From NCBI RefSeq assembly GCF_000349205.1, contig NZ_APHR01000013.1, positions 1-64,000 on the forward strand: a DNA stretch of 64,000 nucleotides, read 5' to 3'. This DNA is from Methylophaga lonarensis MPL (GTDB lineage: Bacteria > Pseudomonadota > Gammaproteobacteria > Nitrosococcales > Methylophagaceae). Of this stretch, positions 46,923-54,770 are shown piece after piece. The notes below the pieces were generated by a model, which did no database searches, was not told the DNA's origin, and worked only from the letters and a program-made list of their open reading frames with translations. Position numbers and translations under genes: made by a program. The stretch's first letter is position 1. Every line of letters begins with the position of its first letter.

Positions 46923-48163
46923 GAGAACGCAATGATATGACCTTCCCGTTTGAGGAATACGAACGACGACTGAGCGAACTGCGTCAACGCATTGCCGAGC
47001 GGCACATGGATGCCGTGGTGATTTCCGATCCGGAAAACATCATGTATCTCACCGATTATCAGACCACGGGTTACTCGTTTTTTCAGGCACTGGTGGTGCC
47101 GCTGGAAGATGAGCCGTTCATGATCACCCGAAAACTGGAAGAATCGAATGTGATTCACCGAACCTGGGTGGACATCACCCGGCCATACCCAGACACCGGT
47201 GACGCGATTCAGATGCTGGTGGATGCGCTGCGCGAATTTGGTTTGGATAAAAAACGCATTGGCTATGAGCGTAATAGTTATTTCTTTCCGGCCTACCATC
47301 AGGACTGCATTCACACCACGCTGACCGAAGGCAAGCTGCTGGATTGTTTTGGCATCGTCGAAGAAGGCCGAGTGTGCAAATCTCCAATGGAAATCGCTCT
47401 GATGCAAAATGCTGCGCGGGCGACCGAAGCGGGTATGCAGGCAGGTATTGAAGCCTGCAAAGCCGGCGCTACTGAAAATGAAATCGGCGCAGCAGTCAGT
47501 GCTGCCATGTTCATGGCCGGTGGCGAACCGCCAGCCGTGATGCCTTATGTCACTTCAGGCCCACGCACCATGATTGGTCATGCCACCTGGGAAGGTCGTA
47601 TTGTGCAGCCGGGTGAGCATGTGTTTCTGGAAGTCGGTGGCTGTTACCGTCGTTATCACACGGCGATGATGCGCACCGTTGTGCTGGGTGAATTATCGCC
47701 CTCGATGTACAAGGCACAGGAAACCATGAAAATGGCGCTGGACGCCGTGCACAGCAAATTTCAGCCGGGCATGACGGTATCCGATGCGGACAACCTGATT
47801 CGCAACATCATCACCAAAAATGATATCGGTGCCCGCTTGGTGACCCGTTCCGGTTATTCCATCGGCATTGCCTTCCCGCCCAGTTGGGATGAAGGCTACA
47901 TCGTCAGCCTGAAACAAGGTGAATCGAACGTGCTTAAGCCGGGCATGACCTTCCATATTATCCCCTGGATGTGGGGTGTGGATGGCGACAAAACCTGCGG
48001 AATTTCCGACACCATTCATATCACTGAAGATGGCTGTGAATCATTTTTCACCATGGATCGTGATTTTGTGGTCAAGCCAGACGAGGGGCAGCAGAAGCTG
48101 ATCTCGCTCGATACCGCCAAGTCAGCCAAGAAATCCACCGCCGCAAAAACAACTGCAAGCTAA
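46919..48163 (+). CDS. doeA: Ectoine hydrolase DoeA (M24 family)
   Basis: A 414-residue protein of the M24 creatinase/aminopeptidase P fold, the ectoine-ring-opening enzyme. The N-terminal creatinase-like domain has VVISDPENIMYLTDYQTTGY and the C-terminal pita-bread domain has SGPRTMIGHATWEGR and PGMTFHIIPWMWG. Creatinase-type members use an unusual metal-free or divergent site. The ATG at 46919 overlaps the doeD stop (ATGA); a second ATG at 46937 (MTFPFEEY) is possible. The tail is lysine-rich (AKSAKKSTAAKTTAS). Confidence 0.92.
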   Translation: MRERNDMTFPFEEYERRLSELRQRIAERHMDAVVISDPENIMYLTDYQTTGYSFFQALVVPLEDEPFMITRKLEESNVIHRTWVDITRPYPDTGDAIQMLVDALREFGLDKKRIGYERNSYFFPAYHQDCIHTTLTEGKLLDCFGIVEEGRVCKSPMEIALMQNAARATEAGMQAGIEACKAGATENEIGAAVSAAMFMAGGEPPAVMPYVTSGPRTMIGHATWEGRIVQPGEHVFLEVGGCYRRYHTAMMRTVVLGELSPSMYKAQETMKMALDAVHSKFQPGMTVSDADNLIRNIITKNDIGARLVTRSGYSIGIAFPPSWDEGYIVSLKQGESNVLKPGMTFHIIPWMWGVDGDKTCGISDTIHITEDGCESFFTMDRDFVVKPDEGQQKLISLDTAKSAKKSTAAKTTAS

Positions 48164-48172
48164 GAGGTCGTC

Positions 48173-49534
48173 ATGCTCACAGCAACAGATCCCTGTACAG
48201 GAAAAAAACTGGGTGATATCCCATCATTAAAGCGAAGCGAACTGTTTGATCGCATAGGCGAGGCATATTCAGCGGCCCCTGCATGGCGCGCCATGAGCTT
48301 TGAATATCGGGCACAAGTGTTAAAAGCAGTGGCAAAACAACTGCGTGCCGAAAAACAGCGCCTGGCCGAATTGATGGCCACCGAGATGGGTAAACCCATC
48401 AAGGAAGGGCTGGCGGAGGTTGAAAAAGCCGCTTTTTGTGCCGAACACTATGCGGATAATGCCGAGGGTTATTTGGCCAGAGAAGAACTGGATTCAGATG
48501 CGTCATTAAGTTATGTCTGTTATCCGCCGCTTGGCACCGTGCTTGGCATTTTGCCGTGGAATGCGCCGGTGTGGCTGGCTTTTCGCTTTCTGGCACCGGC
48601 CTTGATGGCAGGCAATACCTGCGTGATGAAGCATGATCCCAATGTGCCCTACACCGCAGCCGCTATTGCCGATGCCTTTGTCAAAGCCGGTGTGCCAGAC
48701 AACATTATGGTCAATCTGCCGGTTGAAACCTCGATGGTGGAAATGGCCATTGAAGATCAACGCATTGCCGCCGTTTCGTTCACCGGCTCCAGCGGTGCTG
48801 GCAGCAAAGTCGCAGCCAAAGCTGGCAGCGTCATTAAACCCTGCGTACTGGAATTAGGCGGTAGCGATCCATGCATTGTGCTGGCCGATGCCGATTTGGA
48901 GCGCGCAGCCGATATTGCCGTGCTGTCCAGAATCATCAATGCCGGACAGTCCTGCATTGCCGCCAAACGCATTATTGTTGAGGCTTCCATTTATGACAGC
49001 TTTATCGCCAAGCTGAAAAGACGCCTTGCCAAACTGCAACTGGGCGACCCGTTATCAGAAGAAACCGATATTGGCCCGATTGCCCGCAAGGATCTGCAAC
49101 TCAATCTGCATCGCCAAGTGCAAGACACCGTTGCCGCAGGCGCCAAATGCCTGTTGGGTGGCGATTTACCAGAACAGGAAGGCTTTTTTTACCCAGTCAC
49201 TTTGCTCACCGATGTAACGCCAAATATGACGGCTTTCAGAGAAGAAACCTTCGGCCCGGTGATGGCGGTTATTAAGGCAAATGATGCCGAGCATGCACTG
49301 GAATTGGCGAACGACACCGAATATGGACTGGGTGCGGCCGTGTGGACCGACAATGCCGGTCTGGCAGAACGAATGGCCATGCAACTCGAAGCAGGCCAGG
49401 TCGCCATTAATGGCATCGTCAAAACCGACCCTCGACTGCCCAGTGGTGGCATCAAAGCCTCCGGCTTTGGCCGTGAGTTAGGACCACACGGTATCCGTGA
49501 GTTTGTAAACGCCAAGCAAATCTGGATTAAGTAG
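48173..49534 (+). CDS. doeC: Aldehyde dehydrogenase DoeC of ectoine degradation
   Basis: A 453-residue NAD(P)-dependent aldehyde dehydrogenase related to succinate semialdehyde dehydrogenases. Landmarks are GILPWNAPVWL, the NAD-binding SFTGSSGAGS, the general base in LELGGSDPCIV, the catalytic cysteine in NAGQSCIAAKR, and EETFGPVMAV. In the operon it would oxidise aspartate semialdehyde to aspartate, ending the pathway. RBS AGAGG precedes the ATG. Homologues annotated SSADH would be indistinguishable without context. Confidence 0.87.
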   Translation: MLTATDPCTGKKLGDIPSLKRSELFDRIGEAYSAAPAWRAMSFEYRAQVLKAVAKQLRAEKQRLAELMATEMGKPIKEGLAEVEKAAFCAEHYADNAEGYLAREELDSDASLSYVCYPPLGTVLGILPWNAPVWLAFRFLAPALMAGNTCVMKHDPNVPYTAAAIADAFVKAGVPDNIMVNLPVETSMVEMAIEDQRIAAVSFTGSSGAGSKVAAKAGSVIKPCVLELGGSDPCIVLADADLERAADIAVLSRIINAGQSCIAAKRIIVEASIYDSFIAKLKRRLAKLQLGDPLSEETDIGPIARKDLQLNLHRQVQDTVAAGAKCLLGGDLPEQEGFFYPVTLLTDVTPNMTAFREETFGPVMAVIKANDAEHALELANDTEYGLGAAVWTDNAGLAERMAMQLEAGQVAINGIVKTDPRLPSGGIKASGFGRELGPHGIREFVNAKQIWIK

Positions 49535-49557
49535 CACGTCTTTATGGCATAACAGTG

Positions 49558-50405
49558 GTAGGTTGCGGCTGAGCCAAAGCGAAGCCCAACAATCACAGCC
49601 ACCACTCTATCCGAACCGTCATTCTCGCGTAGGCGGGAATCTGAATTCAGAAAGAACGATGCAGCAGATTCCGGATAAACGCCGAGCGTTTTCCGGAATG
49701 ACGGGTGTAGGCAGGAAGCACGTTTCGGCCACGACTACCGTAGGTTGCGGCTGAGCCAAAGCGAAGCCCAACAAAGACAGCCACCACTCTATCCGAACCG
49801 TCATTCTCGCGTAGGCGGGAATCTGAATTCAGAAAGAACGATGCAGCGGATTCCGGACAAACGCCGAGCGTTTTCCGGAATGACGGGTGTAGGCAGGAAG
49901 CACGTTTCGGCCACGACTACCGTAGGTTGCGGCTGAGCCAAAGCGAAGCCCAACAATCACAGCCACCACTCTATCCGAACCGTCATTCCCGCGCATGCGG
50001 GAATCTGAATTCAGAAAGAACGATGCAGCAGATTCCGGACAAACGCCGAGCGTTTTTCGGAATGACGGTGAAGGGACAGCGTGTTGCAGGCATGACTACC
50101 GTAGGTTGCGGCTGAGCCAAAGCGAAGCTCAATAATCACAGCCGCCAATCTATCCGAACCATCATTCTCGCGCATGCGGGAATCTGAATTCAGAAAGAAC
50201 GATGCAGCGGATTCCGGACAAACGCCGAGCGTTTTCCGGAATGACGGGTGTAGGCAGAGAGCATGTTCGAGGCAGGACTACCGTAGGTTGCGGCTGAGCC
50301 AAAGCGAAGCCCAACAATCACAGCCGCCACTCTATCCGAACCGTCATTCTCGCGCATGCGGGAATCTGAATTCAGAAAGAACGTTGCAGCAGATTCCAGA
50401 CTTTT
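49558..50405. repeat. Five tandem ~182 bp repeats with MITE-like, dRS3-like hairpins
   Basis: Units start at 49558, 49740, 49922, 50101 and 50283, spaced 182, 182, 179 and 182 bases; the last is cut short near 50400. Each has two parts. The first is a hairpin-capable GTAGGTTGCGGCTGAGCC segment ending near GCCCAACA. The second, 89 bases in unit 1 (49616-49704), is bounded by perfect 9-bp inverted ends CCGTCATTC/GAATGACGG. Its left core in unit 3 is ATTCCCGCGCATGCGGGAAT, which fits the dRS3 pattern ATTCCC-N8-GGGAAT; units 1, 2, 4 and 5 differ by one or a few bases. A second long hairpin follows. Small frames in the repeats are spurious. Confidence 0.93.
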
Positions 50406-50552
50406 CCGCACCCAAAAACACAAACCATTGTCTTTTCAAAGAAAAAATTCGGAATTATCCTCAACATCGAGAGTCGCAATTCAGGTCGGTTATTCACTTT
50501 TCACAAAACCGCTGGTCTCGATTTTATAAACCTAAAAACGCTTGGAGGCATT

Positions 50553-50804
50553 ATGGATATCATGAGCTTGATTATCTTTTTGGCGATTGGTGCGCTGGCT
50601 GGTTGGCTGGCCGGACAAATCCTGAAAGGGCGCGGTTTTGGCCTGCTTGGCAATATCATCGTGGGCATTATCGGGGCGATGGTGGGTGGTTTTGTCTTTG
50701 GCTTGCTTGGCATTACCACGGGCGGTTTGCTGGGAGCCATTGTGACGGCAACCATTGGCGCGGTGATATTGCTCTACCTCATCAGCATTATCAAAAGAGT
50801 CTAA
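50553..50804 (+). CDS. GlsB/YeaQ/YmgE-family stress membrane protein
   Basis: An 83-residue protein with three glycine-rich membrane helices (IIFLAIGALAGWLAGQIL, GNIIVGIIGAMVGGFVFGL, IVTATIGAVILLYLISII). It matches the transglycosylase-associated/YeaQ family, linked to envelope or general stress; molecular role unknown. A clear RBS TTGGAGG precedes the ATG. It lies just after the tandem repeats. Confidence 0.9.
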   Translation: MDIMSLIIFLAIGALAGWLAGQILKGRGFGLLGNIIVGIIGAMVGGFVFGLLGITTGGLLGAIVTATIGAVILLYLISIIKRV

Positions 50805-50872
50805 AGCTGCTCGCCGTGGTGCGAGTAATCTGAAAAGGTCTATCTCCAGAAGCTATCGAAGGGGAGGGTTTG

Positions 50873-51811
50873 ATGCACAATCGCTTCACACGCAGACAAG
50901 GTCTCAAACTGCTCGGCGCCGGTCTGGCGGCGTCAATGTTGCCCTCATGGTCACTACTGGCGGCAAGTAATGAAAACCGCCTGCTCAAACGCTATTCAAA
51001 TCATGACAAAACACTGCCAGTGATTGGCCTGGGTACCTGGCGTACGTTCAATGTCGGCAGCGATCCACAATTGATGGATGCACGCGCCGAAGTGGTCAAA
51101 GCTTTTTTCGAGCTCGGCGGCGGCATGATTGATTCATCCCCCATGTACGGCTCAGCGCCGGACGTGATGGGACATGCTTTAAACAAGCTGGGCACGCCAG
51201 ACACGCTGTTTTCCGCAGAAAAAGTCTGGAGCCCCGCTGGTGGTTCGGCGTATGAGCAAGTCGCTGATTTAAAGTCACGCTGGCAACTTGATTATTTTGA
51301 TCTGGTACAGGTGCACAACCTGACGGATTGGCAAGAACATCTGGCGGCGCTCATGGAAATGAAAGCCGAAGGCCGAATCGGTTATGTCGGTATCACCACT
51401 TCACATGGCCGTCGTCATCAGGACTTTGAGCAAATCATGGCATCGGAAGCTATCGACTTTGTGCAACTCAGTTACAGCATCAATCAACGTGCCGTGGAAA
51501 ACCGCTTGCTGCCATTGGCACAAGAAAAAGGCATCGCGGTCATCGCCAACCGGCCATTTGATGGGGGACGTCTGATTCAGGATCTGAAACGACGAAATAC
51601 CCCCTTGCCTGAGTGGGCAGAGGCCGAATGCGGCTGCACCAGTTGGGCCGAGTTTTTATTGAAGTTTATCGTCAGTCACCCGGCCGTTACCTGCGCCATT
51701 CCAGCCACGACACGGGTCGAGCATCTGCGGGAAAATATGCGCGCCGGACTTAATCCCATGCCTTCGGCCAGCACCCGAGAAAAAATGGTGCGCTATATCG
51801 AATCGCTATGA
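50873..51811 (+). CDS. Tat-exported aldo/keto reductase
   Basis: A 312-residue reductase with a twin-arginine signal (NRFTRRQGLKLLGAGLAASM) and an aldo/keto reductase barrel. Catalytic positions visible are the tyrosine in SSPMYGSAPDVMG, the lysine in SAEKVW and the histidine in DLVQVHNL. A TTG at 50870 precedes the ATG at 50873; the latter has GGGAGGG at proper spacing. Tat export suggests a folded, cofactor-bearing enzyme in the periplasm. It overlaps the next gene by ATGA. Confidence 0.88.
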   Translation: MHNRFTRRQGLKLLGAGLAASMLPSWSLLAASNENRLLKRYSNHDKTLPVIGLGTWRTFNVGSDPQLMDARAEVVKAFFELGGGMIDSSPMYGSAPDVMGHALNKLGTPDTLFSAEKVWSPAGGSAYEQVADLKSRWQLDYFDLVQVHNLTDWQEHLAALMEMKAEGRIGYVGITTSHGRRHQDFEQIMASEAIDFVQLSYSINQRAVENRLLPLAQEKGIAVIANRPFDGGRLIQDLKRRNTPLPEWAEAECGCTSWAEFLLKFIVSHPAVTCAIPATTRVEHLRENMRAGLNPMPSASTREKMVRYIESL

Positions 51812-52512
51812 ACGACTGGTCCAGCTATCAGCTACAGGATTTTATTCCTTTCACTGTCGATATTTATCTGCGCCTGCTGGAACGCCTCAATGAGAGTTTT
51901 TGGCCACTGCAAATCCTGACATTGTTGTTGGGTATCTCCGCACTGTGCTTGGCTATAAGACATCACAGCCGATTGCTATGCCTGCTTCTGGCACCCATCT
52001 GGGCGTTTGTCGGCTATGGCTTTTTTATCCAGCACTATGCCGAACTTAACTGGGCCGGTGGCAATATCGGCTATTTTTTCTTCGCCCAGAGTTTGCTATT
52101 GCTACTAGTGGCTCTCAGTGGGGCTGGTGTCGATAAATCACCAGTTAAACAACACATACTCACCACCCTGCCAGTCGTCATCGGCTGGGCCATTGTTCTT
52201 GCAGGCTTAATCGCGTTGCCAATGTTATCGGTGATGATCGCTCACACATGGACACAAGCAGAAATCTTCGGCATTCACGCCGACCCAACTGCCATCACTA
52301 CACTGGGGTTTGTCTTGATAGTATTCAGCGGCTGGAGACTCTGGCTGCTGTCACTGATTCCAGCACTGTGGCTGTTAATTTCAGCACTGACATGGACAGT
52401 GCTCGGCACCACGTGGAGTCTTATATTGTTCAGTGTATTGGCAACAGCACTGCTCGGATTGCTCTGTAAAAGCGTTGCCGGTTGGATGATGAAGCAGGAT
52501 CAATTTATATGA
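51808..52512 (+). CDS. DUF6064-family membrane protein
   Basis: A 234-residue protein with six or seven helices. The opening DFIPFTVDIYLRLLERLNES followed by FWPLQILTLLLG is typical of the DUF6064 family; no biochemical function is known. It overlaps both the reductase and the elaA-like gene by four bases, so the three form one operon. Confidence 0.72.
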   Translation: MNDWSSYQLQDFIPFTVDIYLRLLERLNESFWPLQILTLLLGISALCLAIRHHSRLLCLLLAPIWAFVGYGFFIQHYAELNWAGGNIGYFFFAQSLLLLLVALSGAGVDKSPVKQHILTTLPVVIGWAIVLAGLIALPMLSVMIAHTWTQAEIFGIHADPTAITTLGFVLIVFSGWRLWLLSLIPALWLLISALTWTVLGTTWSLILFSVLATALLGLLCKSVAGWMMKQDQFI

Positions 52513-52970
52513 AGCTCGACTTTAACTGGTCACGTTTAGAGTCTTTAACTGTCCTGAATCTTTATCAAATCATCAAAGCCCGCGAATCGGTGTTTGTGGT
52601 TGAGCAGCAGTGCCCGTATCAGGAAACCGATGATTTGGATCTGCACGCCTGGCATCTGACTGTTTCAGTAGCAGGAGAACTGGCCGCTTACGCCAGAGTG
52701 ATAGCGCCGGGCACAAAAGGTGGTCAGCCATCGATTGGTCGTGTGATGACCGTTAAAAAATTCCGAGGCAAACAGATTGGCCGGGCACTGATGCACGAAG
52801 CCATCCGATTCACTGAGCAAACCTTCCCGGACACTGACATCAAAATCTCAGCACAGGTTTATCTGCAAACCTTCTATGAATCACTGGGCTTTTATGTTGC
52901 CAGCTCACCCTATGATGAAGATGGTATTGCCCATATCGATATGATCAAGCAGGTCAAAGATTTGCCATAG
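52509..52970 (+). CDS. elaA: ElaA-like GNAT acetyltransferase
   Basis: A 153-residue GNAT protein. ElaA hallmarks are VFVVEQQCPYQETDDLDLHAWHL, split by family spacing, and the acetyl-CoA motif GRVMTVKKFRGKQIGRALM. Substrates of ElaA are unknown. Start is the ATG at 52509 overlapping the upstream stop; the longer frame from 52482 is not needed. Its last 45 bases have a diverged copy at 53802-53846. Confidence 0.9.
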   Translation: MKLDFNWSRLESLTVLNLYQIIKARESVFVVEQQCPYQETDDLDLHAWHLTVSVAGELAAYARVIAPGTKGGQPSIGRVMTVKKFRGKQIGRALMHEAIRFTEQTFPDTDIKISAQVYLQTFYESLGFYVASSPYDEDGIAHIDMIKQVKDLP

Positions 52971-53071
52971 CGCCTCAAACAATAGGCCGGAGAGGCCAAA
53001 AAATGCTGCTAGCTTTGGTTTTTCGGTCGCTGCTGGCGATGTTAAGCCTCAGATGACCAGTCTTGCGGAAT

Positions 53072-53086
53072 TACGTCAATGACGTA
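53072..53086. promoter_or_regulatory. Palindromic operator upstream of the toxin-antitoxin pair
   Basis: TACGTCA-A-TGACGTA is a perfect 7-bp inverted repeat with a one-base centre, 12 bases before the toxin ATG. Its position fits autoregulation by the HTH antitoxin; this is inferred. Confidence 0.6.
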
Positions 53087-53097
53087 TATTGTGCTTT

Positions 53098-53412
53098 ATG
53101 TTTACCATCATCGAAACGCCTACATTCGAAGCAGATGCCAGTAAAATCTGGACTGAGGAGGAGCGAAGTGCCTTCTTTGCCTGGTTGGCAGCCAATCCGG
53201 AAGTTGGTGATCCTATTCCTGGTAGTGGCGGATGCAGAAAGGTTCGGTGGTCGGTAGCGGGTTCAGGGAAGCGTGGTGGAGTAAGAGTTATCTACTTCAC
53301 CAGACTGGCAAATGGTGAGATCTGGCTGTTGGTGATCTACAAGAAGGCCGTCAAGGAGAATATCCCCGCGCATATCTTAAAATCGATTCGTGAGGTATTG
53401 GAAAATGAGTAA
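53098..53412 (+). CDS. RelE/HigB-type toxin
   Basis: A 104-residue RelE-superfamily protein with the pattern VGDPIPGSGGCRKVRW, then GGVRVIYF and IWLLVIYKKAVKENI, typical of HigB-like mRNA interferases that cleave at the ribosome. Start is the ATG at 53098. Toxin precedes antitoxin, as in higBA. Its stop overlaps the antitoxin start. Confidence 0.87.
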   Translation: MFTIIETPTFEADASKIWTEEERSAFFAWLAANPEVGDPIPGSGGCRKVRWSVAGSGKRGGVRVIYFTRLANGEIWLLVIYKKAVKENIPAHILKSIREVLENE

Positions 53413-53704
53413 TGAGACTCTGAGCGCTGAGGAGCTTGGCAACAAGCTGCTTCAATCCGTCAAAGAAATGAAAGCCGGCAAAGCTGCACGAACCAGTCGT
53501 GTTGAAGCCAATGAGGTGGCAGAGGCGCGCGGCAAGACTGGCCTGACACAACGAGAATTCGCCGAGGTGCTGCATATTTCTCCTCGCACGCTGCAAGAAT
53601 GGGAACAGGGTCGACGTAAACCCTCTGGCCCGGCAAAGGCACTTATCGAGATTGCTTTCCGTCATCCAGAGGTGATCCGGGAAGATCACAAACTCAGGGG
53701 CTAA
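53405..53704 (+). CDS. HigA-type HTH antitoxin
   Basis: A 99-residue protein with a helix-turn-helix (LTQREFAEVLHISPRTLQEW) in the middle and a long helical N terminus. Its stop TAA lies inside GGCTAAC, a sequence of the integron R'' type, as with the cassette gene at 54192. It overlaps the toxin by 8 bases and probably represses the pair through the nearby palindrome. Confidence 0.87.
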   Translation: MSNETLSAEELGNKLLQSVKEMKAGKAARTSRVEANEVAEARGKTGLTQREFAEVLHISPRTLQEWEQGRRKPSGPAKALIEIAFRHPEVIREDHKLRG

Positions 53705-54171
53705 CAATCGGCTGTTGTCGGATTGCTGGGACTCTATATCAAGAGGGTACTCGATCGATTTGCTCTTGGTAGGGGATATAATCGATGTTGTCTAACCCTA
53801 TTGGTCTTGTCCATATCGTTATGATCAAGCAGGTCAAAGATTTGCCCTGATTGCAAAAGCAGTAGTACAGTCAAGCCACGGACCGGGGGGATTCGAAGCC
53901 ATGGATCAAATAATTGCTTTTCAGCAGAGACAGCTTTTCTCAGTTGAGCCGCCCTGCGACCTCAATTCAGCACACGATTTCTCCACCAGTTATTCCCGCC
54001 CGGTTAATTTCTTAACACAGTCCAAATGGCCTCTTTTTTCCAGAGCGCTGAAATTAAGATTTGAAAAATCATTTAATTTTAATCGGTTAGCTGGGTTGAC
54101 TGTAATTGGTCAGGAATTAAAAGGCCGCCCGCTAATAATTATTATGAGGCCAACGGCCTTATTAACACGCT
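53705..54171. other. Gene-free region between the toxin-antitoxin pair and the cassettes
   Basis: About 470 bases without a convincing gene. Contents recognised: the end of a possible attC half-site (GGCTAAC at 53699-53705), the elaA tail copy at 53802-53846, and a GTTAGCT at 54087-54093. A frame at 53901-54176 exists but runs into the cassette boundary and shows no domain. The rest looks like rearranged, non-coding mobile DNA. Confidence 0.6.
53802..53846 (+). repeat. Duplicated copy of the elaA 3' end
   Basis: These 45 bases match 52922-52966, the elaA 3' end, at 42 positions. The copied frame would read GLVHIVMIKQVKDLP then stop, versus GIAHIDMIKQVKDLP in elaA. No upstream part of elaA is present, so this is a relic or recombination scar around the toxin-antitoxin insertion. 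Confidence 0.9.
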
Positions 54172-54178
54172 GTTAGCT
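54126..54178 (+). other. Degenerate attC-like site and left border of the first cassette
   Basis: It ends with GTTAGCT at 54172-54178, which fits the integron core site G/TTRRRY loosely and whose reverse complement (AGCTAAC) is found at 54651-54657 inside the next attC. That pairing supports a cassette border here. The left half (near GCTAATAA) is not a good partner, so the preceding cassette is probably damaged. Confidence 0.55.
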
Positions 54179-54191
54179 CTGAGGGAAAGCT

Positions 54192-54656
54192 ATGGATCTG
54201 ACATGGGGAGCGATTGGTAAAGTCATGGCTGCCGGCTTGGCAACCTACTTTTTGTTGCCCGCCATACTCATCCTCCGAGATTTGATTCTCTGGAAATTGG
54301 TTGGGGCTTTTATCTTGAACGAAGACCTCAGGCGTAAGCTCAAGAGGTATGTGCAGATAGCCTACGAATGGAACAGTAAATATGCCGTTCAGAGCAAAGC
54401 ACAGACAGTGGGCGACCGGACTACCTATACCATCGACGGGAAAGAGGTCAGCAGTGAGGAATGGTTTCGACACTTCTCAGAATCAAACCAGATCGGCCAA
54501 GAGCTCAGAGAACTGAAATTTGAGATAGATAGGAAAGCCAGGTTTTTGAGGTGGCTTCTTAAGCATTACCAGCAGGATGATTCAGACCCAATTAACGATT
54601 GGAAACGAAAGGAATTCGAGCGGTTGAATGCAAAAAATGGTGCTGAGAAGAGCTAA
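54192..54656 (+). CDS. Cassette-borne membrane-anchored protein, unknown function
   Basis: A 154-residue protein. The first ~45 residues are hydrophobic with a helix at LATYFLLPAILILRDLILW; the rest is soluble, helical and charged, with a possible coiled coil at QELRELKFEIDRKARFLRWL. No family recognised. It lies in an integron cassette: its stop TAA sits in the R'' sequence AGCTAAC, and GAGGGAAAG lies just before the ATG. Membrane-tethered cytoplasmic proteins are common among cassette unknowns. Confidence 0.72.
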   Translation: MDLTWGAIGKVMAAGLATYFLLPAILILRDLILWKLVGAFILNEDLRRKLKRYVQIAYEWNSKYAVQSKAQTVGDRTTYTIDGKEVSSEEWFRHFSESNQIGQELRELKFEIDRKARFLRWLLKHYQQDDSDPINDWKRKEFERLNAKNGAEKS

Positions 54657-54740
54657 CCAGTCGGTCAACCGGACGCCAAAAGCGTACCGCTTTTGGTTCC
54701 CTCCGCTGGCGCTCCGGCGCCGGTTACCTAAGCGTTATGC
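54651..54740 (+). other. Integron attC recombination site 1
   Basis: 90 bases from R'' AGCTAAC (54651-54657) to R' GTTATGC (54734-54740). The flanking stem pairs AACCGGACGCC with GGCGCCGGTT, leaving one unpaired A, the extrahelical-base feature of attC sites. An inner hairpin AAAAGCG-TA-CCGCTTTT may be the variable terminal structure. R'' complements GTTAGCT at the start of this cassette. Confidence 0.85.
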
Positions 54741-54770
54741 CTTAGGCGGTAACGAACAAAAGGATTAAAT

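Noticed and set aside
49558-50405. CRISPR array
   Set aside because: Repeats are regularly spaced but the whole 182-bp unit is repeated, with no variable spacers and no cas genes.
49563-50833. A series of similar small frames (about 62 residues each) and a 219-residue frame in the repeat region
   Set aside because: They are translations of the tandem 182-bp repeats (containing NRHSR..GNLNSERT), a well-known kind of spurious ORF; the longest overlaps the GlsB-like gene in another frame.
53880-53905. A GGGGGGATTCGAA sequence suggesting the T-arm of a tRNA on the minus strand
   Set aside because: The flanking bases do not form a T-stem and no acceptor or anticodon arm follows; no tRNA gene or attachment remnant can be supported.
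53901-54176. A 91-residue frame starting MDQIIAFQQRQ
   Set aside because: No recognisable domain, runs into the cassette border at 54172, and has no strong ribosome binding site; more likely non-coding rearranged DNA.
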